DNA of 16,520 bases from an uncultured Bacteroidota bacterium (GTDB lineage: Bacteria; Bacteroidota; Bacteroidia; NS11-12g; UBA955). The position numbers and the translations under genes are program-made. The notes beneath the pieces were generated by a model. That model was not told where the DNA came from. It searched no databases and worked only from the letters and a program-made list of their open reading frames with translations. The stretch covers positions 1 through 16,520 of the forward strand of contig CAIRMY010000232.1 of the NCBI GenBank assembly GCA_903879775.1. The letters run 5' to 3'. This document shows positions 7,761 through 13,731 of the stretch, in pieces; within the stretch, counting starts at the first letter, position 1; every line of letters starts with the position of its first letter.

Positions 7761-8444
7761 ATGACACCTAAACTAGCGGTATTAGACATGGCGGGCACTA
7801 CAGTGAACGACAATGGATTGGTTCAACAAGCGGCAATCAATTCAATGAAAGAAATTGCAAATACCCAAATTTCACTTTCAGATGCAAACAGAGTGATGGG
7901 AATTCCAAAGCAAGTTGCATTTGAACAACTTTGTTCTATCCATGGTAAAAATGCTGAGCCTCAACAAATTGAGGCTTTGTTGTATCATTTCAACAACGAA
8001 TTAGAGCATTTATACAGCATTCCTGGCAACTTAACATTAATGCCTTTTGTGAAAGAACTTTTTGACCTCATGAAAGCAAGGGGCACAAAGATTTACTTAA
8101 ATACAGGATTCAATAAAAATCTTGCGGACATCATTGTCAAAGAATTACGTTTGAATTCGATCATTGACGGCTACATTGCATCAGACGAGGTAAAAAAAGG
8201 AAGACCGCATCCCGACATGATTCAACTTGCCATGAAACGCGAAAAAATTGAATACGCGCACAAAGTCATGAAAGTTGGTGATACCATTAGTGATTTATTT
8301 GAGGGATATTCAGCAGGTTGCGCCTGGAACATTGCGGTTTTAACCGGCGCCCAAACCTACGACGAATTATATACTGCTCCATACACTCAAGTTCTAAATA
8401 ACCTCGAGCCTTTATTGAGAATTTTTGAAAAAAAGAAGAAATAA
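7761..8444 (+). CDS. Phosphonatase-like HAD hydrolase
   Basis: A 227-residue member of the haloacid dehalogenase superfamily, closest in motifs to phosphonoacetaldehyde hydrolase (PhnX) and the PhnX-like clade. Motif I is D9-M-A-G-T-T rather than DxD, as in phosphonatases. A cap-domain lysine, K50 in VMGIPKQVAF, aligns with the Schiff-base lysine of PhnX. Motif II Thr is T115 (LNTGF). The usual motif III lysine is an arginine, R148 (KKGRPHPDM), a known feature of this clade. Motif IV is GDTISDLFE (D174, D178). A two-carbon aldehyde phosphonate is therefore the family-based guess. No phosphonate transporter, PhnW or oxidase is nearby, so the substrate is open. The following PHP gene is only six bases away, suggesting an operon. 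Confidence 0.85.
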   Translation: MTPKLAVLDMAGTTVNDNGLVQQAAINSMKEIANTQISLSDANRVMGIPKQVAFEQLCSIHGKNAEPQQIEALLYHFNNELEHLYSIPGNLTLMPFVKELFDLMKARGTKIYLNTGFNKNLADIIVKELRLNSIIDGYIASDEVKKGRPHPDMIQLAMKREKIEYAHKVMKVGDTISDLFEGYSAGCAWNIAVLTGAQTYDELYTAPYTQVLNNLEPLLRIFEKKKK

Positions 8445-8450
8445 TCAACA

Positions 8451-9293
8451 ATGAATTTACACACACACACCAACTACTGTGATGGTTTATGTGACCCTGT
8501 TGAATATTTTGAAAAAGCCATTGAGTTAAATTGGAAATTCATTGGATTCAGTGCGCATGCACCAATTCCATTCCAATGTGAATGGTGTATCAATGAATCT
8601 GATATCACAAATTACATACAAGAAATTCAATCACTTGGGAAACACTATCAAAAAGCTATAAACACCTTTATTGGTTGGGAAATTGATTATTTACATGGCA
8701 AAGATTTCCCATCACTGAATGATATTCAAATTCAAAATGCTGACTTCCATATTTGCAGCATTCATTATTTGCCCATTTTAAAATCAGACAACCATGTCAT
8801 CGAGTATATTGAAATCGATGGAAATTTCTCCGATTTCTCAAGAATTGTAAATTATTACAACGATAATCTCGAAGAAGTTTTAAATCTATACCTCAACAAC
8901 TTTAAGACAATGTTGAGCCTTCCATTTCCCGCAGTTAAAATTATTGGCCACATCGATAAAATTTGCATCAATGCTGAGCAATATCCAATATTTAAAAAAT
9001 ACGCCGATAACTTTTACAAACATCTCTATGAAATTCTCAGAGACCAACCCAAAAACTCTATCATCTTAGAAATCAACACAAGATCTATCTATAAGAAAAA
9101 TAGAAGCAATCCATATCCTAATTATCAGTTTTTGAATACAATTAGCAACTTAAATATACCAACTATTTTAAGCTCCGATGCACACCACGCTTGCGAACTA
9201 AAGCAAGGATTCTCGGCATTAAATGAACAATTAGACAAGCGAAAAATCTCTATCAACTGGTTTAACATAGAAGATTATTTTTCATCAAAATAA
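8451..9293 (+). CDS. PHP-domain phosphoesterase, histidinol-phosphatase (HisK) like
   Basis: A 280-residue PHP-family protein, the usual size for the HisK type of histidinol-phosphatase, which removes phosphate from L-histidinol phosphate. Metal-binding residues are in the expected order: H4, H6 (LHTHT), D11, H36 (GFSAHAP), E78 (GWEIDY), H106 (CSIHYL), H167 (IIGHIDK), D243 and H245 (SSDAHH). LEINTRSIYKK before the last motif is also typical of the family. No other histidine biosynthesis gene is present, so it may be a stand-alone histidinol-phosphatase or a phosphatase with another substrate. It begins six bases after the HAD hydrolase and is probably co-transcribed, pairing two phosphate-releasing enzymes. 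It is convergent with the T9SS cargo gene, with a gap of only 13 bases. Confidence 0.85.
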   Translation: MNLHTHTNYCDGLCDPVEYFEKAIELNWKFIGFSAHAPIPFQCEWCINESDITNYIQEIQSLGKHYQKAINTFIGWEIDYLHGKDFPSLNDIQIQNADFHICSIHYLPILKSDNHVIEYIEIDGNFSDFSRIVNYYNDNLEEVLNLYLNNFKTMLSLPFPAVKIIGHIDKICINAEQYPIFKKYADNFYKHLYEILRDQPKNSIILEINTRSIYKKNRSNPYPNYQFLNTISNLNIPTILSSDAHHACELKQGFSALNEQLDKRKISINWFNIEDYFSSK

Positions 9294-9306
9294 CCTAAAA
9301 TACACA

Positions 9307-10872
9307 CTATTTTTTCACCATTTTTCTTACAAACATCTTCCCATCTACCATAATTTCTACAAAATAGGTTCCAGATTTACTGAAAATATTTTCAATATGT
9401 GACGTTCTACCCGCTAAATTACTTTCGTAAATGGTACTTCCTAAAAGATTACGAATACGCAAGTGAGGCGCAGCCATATAATTTCCTTCAATTTCTATAT
9501 TCAATTGATTTTCAGTAGGATTTGGAAATACATCTATCGATAGCACATTTCCTAAACTACTTGTCACCCCCGCATTTATTTTCAATACTTTCACTTTAAA
9601 ATTCCTGGTAGAGTTTAAAACTGGGTTGCAATTGTTGTCTTGAGCAATAACCGTAAATCCATAAGGCGTATTTTTACCATCGCCAATTTGAGTGTTCCAA
9701 CAGAATTCATATTCCTTTTCACGTTTTGTGGCATCAACAACTTTAAAGGTAGCGTTTGGAATACCGCCATTCCATTTTGCAAATACCGTGTCTGCTTTTG
9801 TTTGGGCCGAACGCACAATTGAATCTTTAACGCCAATTTTAAAACAAAGTGACTGTCCCTCAAGAACTTCAAGATAGCCATTTCCAGAAATGACTGGTGG
9901 ATTATTTGCGCTACACTTATCAGAAACTACATATTGAAAATCGCGTCTTGTTTTTCCTACCAAAATCATATTCCCCAAAGTATCTGCTCTAAATTCTCTT
10001 TGCTCAACGACAATTACCGCTGACTCATCGCATTTGGAAGGGGTGACAGCCATATCGCCAGTTACCGGATCCAAAGAGAATCCTACCGGAGGAAAAACCT
10101 TAGTGTTTGGAATGCACTTTATTGTTTGTGCTGTACAATAGGGGGTCATTGGATATTGATATGAGAAAGGCACATTATAGTTAATTGTAGTATTCGGAAG
10201 TCCCGACAATCCCGGTACCAAATGATACGAAATTGAATCATAATCAAATGTATCTAACATATCATTATTGTAATACCAAGGCACATTGCAACAAAGCCTG
10301 GCAACAGGTTTATTTGCCCACTGTGGCGAAGTATTTTCTTTACGAGCACAAAGAGACAAATTGCCACGATTAATCACGCAAATGGCATAAAAATCATTCC
10401 CTGCAGAACCAGTTGTAATGGCTCCATTTCTGCAACATTCGTTGATTGAAAATGTAATTTCAGGACAAGAACTCAAGCTCATACCCTTCAGGGGCGCCTG
10501 ATTAAAATCTATCACTAACTGAAAAACATGCTCTTCTAAACCATTTCCAACTCCATACGTATTTGCTGGATTACAAGGCAAAGAATCGGCACAAACATTG
10601 GTAATATCTGAAATCTTTATACGGTTCATACTTCCAAGACTAACCTTAGCGCAATTCTGAGCACCGTTTTTCCCACCAAATGCAGAAAGTGTCATGGTAC
10701 TCCCTAAAGCAACACCGTTGCAATCACGATAAACTTTTGCAATGACTAAATATTGTTGGTTTCCAAGTGAAACATAGGACATATCTGCACCCCGTACATG
10801 TGAGGCAACAGCTAAATTATTCATTAACAAGAACATCAAAACAAAGATTATGCGTGTCATTTTTTGAATCAT
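9307..10872 (-). CDS. Cys-rich secreted protein with T9SS type A sorting domain
   Basis: A 521-residue exported protein. A signal peptide (ending near LAVAS, about residue 24) precedes the motif SHVRGADMSYVSLGNQQY...VYRDCNG, a conserved N-terminal opening of many large secreted or gliding-associated Bacteroidota proteins. The body is Cys-rich (for example INECCRNG and ARLCCNVPWY), implying disulfides, and contains beta-sandwich-like segments. The last ~80 residues start with DVFPNPTENQLNIEIEG and end in a basic VRKMVKK, the type A C-terminal sorting domain of the type IX secretion system, so it should be released or anchored at the cell surface. The exact role (adhesin or surface structure) cannot be told. 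The start may be the ATG at 10872 or the in-frame ATG at 10860; the candidate promoter just upstream favours the latter, which still leaves a full signal peptide. Confidence 0.85.
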   Translation of the reverse strand: MIQKMTRIIFVLMFLLMNNLAVASHVRGADMSYVSLGNQQYLVIAKVYRDCNGVALGSTMTLSAFGGKNGAQNCAKVSLGSMNRIKISDITNVCADSLPCNPANTYGVGNGLEEHVFQLVIDFNQAPLKGMSLSSCPEITFSINECCRNGAITTGSAGNDFYAICVINRGNLSLCARKENTSPQWANKPVARLCCNVPWYYNNDMLDTFDYDSISYHLVPGLSGLPNTTINYNVPFSYQYPMTPYCTAQTIKCIPNTKVFPPVGFSLDPVTGDMAVTPSKCDESAVIVVEQREFRADTLGNMILVGKTRRDFQYVVSDKCSANNPPVISGNGYLEVLEGQSLCFKIGVKDSIVRSAQTKADTVFAKWNGGIPNATFKVVDATKREKEYEFCWNTQIGDGKNTPYGFTVIAQDNNCNPVLNSTRNFKVKVLKINAGVTSSLGNVLSIDVFPNPTENQLNIEIEGNYMAAPHLRIRNLLGSTIYESNLAGRTSHIENIFSKSGTYFVEIMVDGKMFVRKMVKK

Positions 10873-10878
10873 ATTTCA

Positions 10879-10886
10879 CAAAACTA
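10879..10886 (-). promoter_or_regulatory. Candidate -7 promoter element TAGTTTTG for the T9SS cargo gene
   Basis: Exact TAnnTTTG match on the minus strand, six bases before the ATG at 10872 and 18 before the ATG at 10860. If real, transcription begins about at the first ATG, so the second would be the true start. No good -33 element was seen. Confidence 0.35.
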
Positions 10887-10975
10887 TTAAAAATAAATAT
10901 AGTTTCATGAATTAATTATTGAAAAAAAATACCAAAATCTTGGAATTGAATATTAAATTCTTGTAATTCGCTTCT

Positions 10976-11488
10976 ATGAAAAAAGCAATAAATCTAACCA
11001 CCGCAACTATCCTCTTATTAGGAACCACTTTTAAATTAGAATCATGGCCTATGGCAAACATCCTGCTCGTTGTTGGGAGTGTTGGCTTATTGATTGGAGT
11101 GATCTTTATTGGATACAAAGAAAATGAAACAAATGAATTAACACCCTTTCAGAACATGACTGTAACCTTGGGTTTTTCTACATTGGTACTCGGAACTTTA
11201 TTCAAATTCATGCATTGGCCGAATGCAACAGCATTGCAATTAACCACCGTTATTTTATTCCTCATTGTCATCATGCTGAGCTTATCAGATAAGTCTTATA
11301 TCGCTAAAATTTCAAGTCAATTTTTATTCACCGCAATGTTTGTACTATGCCTTGTGATCATGTTGATCCCAAGAAACAGCCGTCAAACAAATGAAGAGTT
11401 GGCAAATCACAAGAGTGAAAAATGCGAAAATTGCCAAAAAATAGAATCCGATAGTACAAAAACGCTTTCAGACACAGCTAAAAGATAA
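10976..11488 (+). CDS. Small four-helix membrane protein with two FK...WP repeats
   Basis: A 170-residue integral membrane protein with about four or five hydrophobic segments (roughly 7-22, 28-47, 60-82, 86-105 and 114-131). There are two copies of a helix-hairpin unit: LLGTTFKLESWPMAN (F19-K20, W24-P25) and VLGTLFKFMHWPNAT (F76-K77, W81-P82). An FK...HWP pattern within a membrane helix also occurs in the gliding/T9SS motor protein GldL, so a distant relation is possible, but the protein lacks the long cytoplasmic part of GldL and I would not name it so. The tail is hydrophilic and holds a CxxC pair (C150, C153, KCENCQK), perhaps for metal or redox use. It is divergent from the T9SS cargo gene. 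Function unknown. Confidence 0.7.
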   Translation: MKKAINLTTATILLLGTTFKLESWPMANILLVVGSVGLLIGVIFIGYKENETNELTPFQNMTVTLGFSTLVLGTLFKFMHWPNATALQLTTVILFLIVIMLSLSDKSYIAKISSQFLFTAMFVLCLVIMLIPRNSRQTNEELANHKSEKCENCQKIESDSTKTLSDTAKR

Positions 11489-11572
11489 ACTTCGCTCAAA
11501 GGATTTGGCGTATACGCAGGATTGAAAATTGGGTTATTTGATTACAACTTAAAGAAGAAAACTAACAAGTAA
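11489..11572 (+). pseudogene. Possible remnant of a beta-barrel gene C-terminus
   Basis: Right after the stop of the membrane protein gene, the same frame stays open for 27 codons to a TAA at 11570. It reads like the last strands of a small outer-membrane protein (GFGVYAGLKIGLFDYNL, then a Lys-rich end). There is no start codon and no upstream part, so if coding it is a relic of a deleted gene or a readthrough extension of the preceding one. Chance is not excluded at this length. Confidence 0.25.
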
Positions 11573-11583
11573 TTTCTTTTGTA

Positions 11584-11627
11584 CATAAACTAAAAAAGAG
11601 GCCTTGCGGCCTCTTTTTTAGTTTATG
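11584..11627. terminator. Strong bidirectional intrinsic terminator
   Basis: Perfect 20-base inverted repeat, 11584-11603 paired with 11608-11627, around a TTGC loop. The GC core is GAGGCC/GGCCTC, flanked by an A-tract on the left and a T6 tract on the right, so it can terminate transcripts from both sides. It sits between the convergent membrane protein gene (plus) and the rhodanese operon (minus). Confidence 0.93.
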
Positions 11628-11638
11628 AAATGTTGATT

Positions 11639-12031
11639 TTATTTACATTGAATATTTTCCCAAGCACCAAGATTCGTGATGTTTTTCAATCCCGCTTCTT
11701 CAAGCATTGCTTTTGCTTTATTGGCTCTATTGCCACTTCTGCAAACCAAAGTGATATCATTGTACTTTTTTAGTTCTTCAATTTTGGAGGACAAATCAGA
11801 CAAAGGAATATTCACAGAGCAATTTGCATGTCCATCGCCATTCCATTCTTCAACCGTTCTCACGTCAACAATAATTGCCGACTTTGGAGATTGATTGTTT
11901 GGTTTGGTTGTATCTGAAACATTTGGAGAAGCAACCTGATTTGCACTTGTACTTGTTGAATTACATGCAGTTGCCATGCTTGCACTAAAAAGCACAGCGG
12001 CAATCAAAAATAGTTTATTTAATTTCTTCAT
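11639..12031 (-). CDS. Rhodanese-domain lipoprotein
   Basis: A 130-residue protein predicted to carry sulfane sulfur outside the cytoplasm. A signal segment ends in a lipobox at C23 (ATAC). A Ser/Thr/Asn-rich linker (24-50) follows, then a single rhodanese domain (about 51-128) with the DVRTVEEW start, GHANCSVNIPL and the active loop C97-R-S-G-N-R, i.e. a full persulfide-accepting cysteine loop. Two further cysteines, C71 and C129 next to the C-terminus, are unusual for a periplasmic rhodanese and may form a disulfide or take part in sulfur transfer. The start lies 17 bases inside the end of the small Cys-rich membrane protein gene, so translation is probably coupled. It is the last gene of the operon; the terminator at 11584-11627 follows 11 bases after its stop. 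Confidence 0.9.
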   Translation of the reverse strand: MKKLNKLFLIAAVLFSASMATACNSTSTSANQVASPNVSDTTKPNNQSPKSAIIVDVRTVEEWNGDGHANCSVNIPLSDLSSKIEELKKYNDITLVCRSGNRANKAKAMLEEAGLKNITNLGAWENIQCK

Positions 12032-12254
12032 AAGTTATTTGTTCATTTAAGTCTTTAGTATTTGCCTTTTCAGATTTTGTGTTACACACTGTGCCACAAC
12101 ATCCTGAAGTAAATAACGAAAATAGTGTAAAAAATCTACCCATTATCATCACCCCGTTTTGATTGGTTAAATATCCTTGGTAGAATATCATCCCCCCAAG
12201 AACCAAACGCATGATTCGCGCTACATTCCAATTATGAGTTAAAGAGTGCCACAT
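12015..12254 (-). CDS. Small Cys-rich inner-membrane protein (DUF2892/YgaP-tail like)
   Basis: A 79-residue protein. An N-terminal NWNVARIMRLVLGGMIFYQGY helix and a second helix (about 34-50) make a two-helix membrane hairpin like the DUF2892 region that in E. coli YgaP is fused behind a rhodanese domain. The second helix ends in a Cys cluster (SGCCGTVC, C52, C53, C57), then a hydrophilic tail. The cluster could accept sulfane sulfur or bind a metal; this is inference. It starts four bases after the cytoplasmic rhodanese gene and its end overlaps the lipoprotein rhodanese start by 17 bases, so all three should be made together. The arrangement amounts to YgaP split into separate rhodanese and membrane proteins, with an added extracytoplasmic rhodanese. 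Confidence 0.75.
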   Translation of the reverse strand: MWHSLTHNWNVARIMRLVLGGMIFYQGYLTNQNGVMIMGRFFTLFSLFTSGCCGTVCNTKSEKANTKDLNEQITYEEIK

Positions 12255-12258
12255 AGTT

Positions 12259-12537
12259 TTACATTAAAGCGATTCGCATATCGGCAAGACCGCCACCGTT
12301 GAATACCTCGGTTACGCCAGCTTGCTTTAATATCATTTCTGCCATTCCACTTCTATTGCCACTTCTGCAATAAACAACTAAAGGCATTTTCAAGTTTTTC
12401 ATTTCTTCTATTCTCATTGGAATTTCATCTAATGGAATATTTAAAGCACCGTCAACGTGCCCATCTTCAAATTCCCAAGTTCCACGTACATCAACTACGG
12501 TGGCTCCTTTTTCTGTAACAAGTGATCTGATTTTCAT
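12259..12537 (-). CDS. Single-domain cytoplasmic rhodanese
   Basis: A 92-residue stand-alone rhodanese, complete for this short class. It moves sulfane sulfur through a cysteine persulfide. Visible are VVDVRGTWEFEDGHVDGALNIPL at residues 14-36 (given here as the family's DVR and GH motifs) and the active loop YCRSGNRS with C57, followed by the helix MAEMILKQAGVTEVFNGGG. There is no signal peptide or membrane segment, so it should be cytoplasmic. It is the first gene of the three-gene rhodanese operon and has its own candidate promoter with operator-like palindromes. A role in passing sulfur to or from the membrane Cys protein next to it is inferred from gene order only. Confidence 0.9.
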   Translation of the reverse strand: MKIRSLVTEKGATVVDVRGTWEFEDGHVDGALNIPLDEIPMRIEEMKNLKMPLVVYCRSGNRSGMAEMILKQAGVTEVFNGGGLADMRIALM

Positions 12538-12560
12538 TGATTCTATAATTTATTATGATA

Positions 12561-12568
12561 CAAAAATA
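12561..12568 (-). promoter_or_regulatory. Candidate -7 element TATTTTTG of the rhodanese operon
   Basis: Exact TAnnTTTG match on the minus strand, 23 bases before the rhodanese ATG at 12537. The -33 position has no TTTG and is filled by a palindrome, which suggests dependence on an activator. Confidence 0.5.
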
Positions 12569-12570
12569 CT

Positions 12571-12589
12571 GCGTTCATTTTATGAATGC
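12571..12589. promoter_or_regulatory. Palindrome in the promoter spacer/-33 region
   Basis: GCGTTCAT TTT ATGAATGC: an inverted repeat with seven of eight positions matching per arm. It starts two bases upstream of the -7 element and spans the -33 region, a position where a bound protein would block or remodel the promoter. Confidence 0.45.
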
Positions 12590-12605
12590 TGTGACTTTGG
12601 TCACC
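12590..12605. promoter_or_regulatory. Crp/Fnr-family-like binding site
   Basis: TGTGA, six bases, TCACC: nine of ten positions of the Crp-type palindrome TGTGA-N6-TCACA. Its centre (12597.5) is about 41 bases upstream of the transcription start expected from the -7 element, the standard class II activator position. Which regulator binds is unknown. Confidence 0.45.
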
Positions 12606-12614
12606 TAGAAAAGT

Positions 12615-12642
12615 AAAAAAAAGGGACGAATCATCGTCCCTT
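12615..12642 (-). terminator. Intrinsic terminator of the tauE-tsdA-cstB-yeeE operon
   Basis: On the minus strand a nine-base stem (AAGGGACGA with TCGTCCCTT, 12634-12642 with 12621-12629) and a four-base loop run straight into a T8 tract (12622-12615). It lies 20 bases after the stop of the last transporter gene and separates it from the rhodanese operon. Confidence 0.9.
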
Positions 12643-12661
12643 CAGAATAATTAAAGTTCAA

Positions 12662-13147
12662 TTAATGTGGCAATTTATCTTTGAATTTGCCGTAAACCCA
12701 CGTACCCAAAACTGCACTCAGAATGGTTACAATGATCACAGTAAATCCTGTACCCAATTGCACATACAATGGACCAGGACAAGCTCCGGTGATAGCCCAA
12801 CCAAATCCGAATAGCAAACCGCCATAGATTTGTCCTTTGTTAAAGGTTTTATCTTGGATTACAATTTCTTCACCTTCAAACGATTTTACTTTTTTGCGTT
12901 TGATGATCTGCACAGAAATTAAACCTACACAAACTGCTGTTCCAATTACACCATACATGTGAAAAGAATCAAGTCTAAACATTTCTTGAATTCTAAACCA
13001 GCTGATGATTTCAGATTTCACGAAGACAATTCCAAATAATATGCCAACGATACTATATTTTAAATTGCTATACCAAGGTTTTTGAACCTCTGATTCATTG
13101 ACACACGCAGTGCCAGTTTCTACCATTTCTTTTGAATGTTTACTCAT
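12662..13147 (-). CDS. YeeE/YedE-type sulfur transporter, C-terminal-half protein (DUF6691-like)
   Basis: A 161-residue membrane protein with about four helices, the second part of a split YeeE/YedE (Sulf_transp family) transporter that moves thiosulfate or related reduced sulfur. The family signature is GFGWAITGACPGPLYVQLG with C123, and the chain ends in a helix and KFKDKLPH. The start was set at the ATG at 13147, 11 bases after the stop of its partner, because the longer open frame to 13246 would overlap that gene by 88 bases and its N-terminus is just the partner's sequence in another frame. A Cys in the N-terminal hydrophilic segment (TGTACVNE) and C123 could serve in sulfur relay, as proposed for conserved Cys residues of TsuA. 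Ends just before a strong terminator. Confidence 0.87.
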   Translation of the reverse strand: MSKHSKEMVETGTACVNESEVQKPWYSNLKYSIVGILFGIVFVKSEIISWFRIQEMFRLDSFHMYGVIGTAVCVGLISVQIIKRKKVKSFEGEEIVIQDKTFNKGQIYGGLLFGFGWAITGACPGPLYVQLGTGFTVIIVTILSAVLGTWVYGKFKDKLPH

Positions 13148-13158
13148 AATATACGAAA

Positions 13159-13731
13159 TTATAACGACAATAAAAAGGGAAGCCCAAACCAAGTCATGAG
13201 AAACCCACCAATTAAAAAGCAGCATGTTGCCACCAATGAAGGCCATTGCAGGTTACTCAAACCCATAATTGCATGACCGCTTGTACAACCGCCAGCCCAA
13301 CGCGTTCCAAAACCAACCAAAAATCCGCCTAAGATTATAAAAACAAATCCTTTTAACGTTAATAACGATTCCCAGCTAAAAATATCCGTTGGCATTAAAT
13401 GTGTAAAATCTTGAACACCGAGTGCTACCAATTGTTTTTTAGTGCTTTCAGCAATCACAATTTGATCTCCCGACATTAAAAAATGACCAGCTATAAAACC
13501 ACCAATAATGGTACCTACAACAAAAAACAGGTTCCAAGATTCTTTTTTCCAATCGTATTTAAAGAAAGGAATTTTAGCTGGAATACAAGCTGCACACATG
13601 TGACGCAATGAACTTGAGATTCCAAATGATTTGTTCCCTAAGAGTAAAAGTGCAGGAACTGTCAATCCCACAAAAATACCGCCTACATACCAAGGCCAAG
13701 GCTGTTTTAAAAGTTCTAAAAATGTTTCCAT
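13159..13731 (-). CDS. YeeE/YedE-type sulfur transporter, N-terminal-half protein
   Basis: A 190-residue membrane protein, first half of the split YeeE/YedE transporter. Helices are seen at about 15-31, 68-86, 128-145 and 165-188. The family signature is GFGTRWAGGCTSGHAIMG with C149 in the GGCTSGH motif. A further CxxC (C46, C49, HMCAACIP) lies after the first helix and could handle persulfide. TsuA, a single-chain relative, imports thiosulfate with a conserved Cys series. Its ATG overlaps the stop of the upstream CstB-like gene by one base (TAATG), so translation is coupled, and the substrate is probably the product or source of that enzyme. Long hydrophilic loop at about 87-127. Confidence 0.88.
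   Translation of the reverse strand: METFLELLKQPWPWYVGGIFVGLTVPALLLLGNKSFGISSSLRHMCAACIPAKIPFFKYDWKKESWNLFFVVGTIIGGFIAGHFLMSGDQIVIAESTKKQLVALGVQDFTHLMPTDIFSWESLLTLKGFVFIILGGFLVGFGTRWAGGCTSGHAIMGLSNLQWPSLVATCCFLIGGFLMTWFGLPFLLSL

Noticed and set aside
13148..13246. Longer N-terminus for the second YeeE/YedE gene, from an ATG at 13246
   Set aside because: It would overlap the first half-gene by 88 bases and the added residues are that gene read in another frame; the ATG at 13147 fits the family and the operon spacing.
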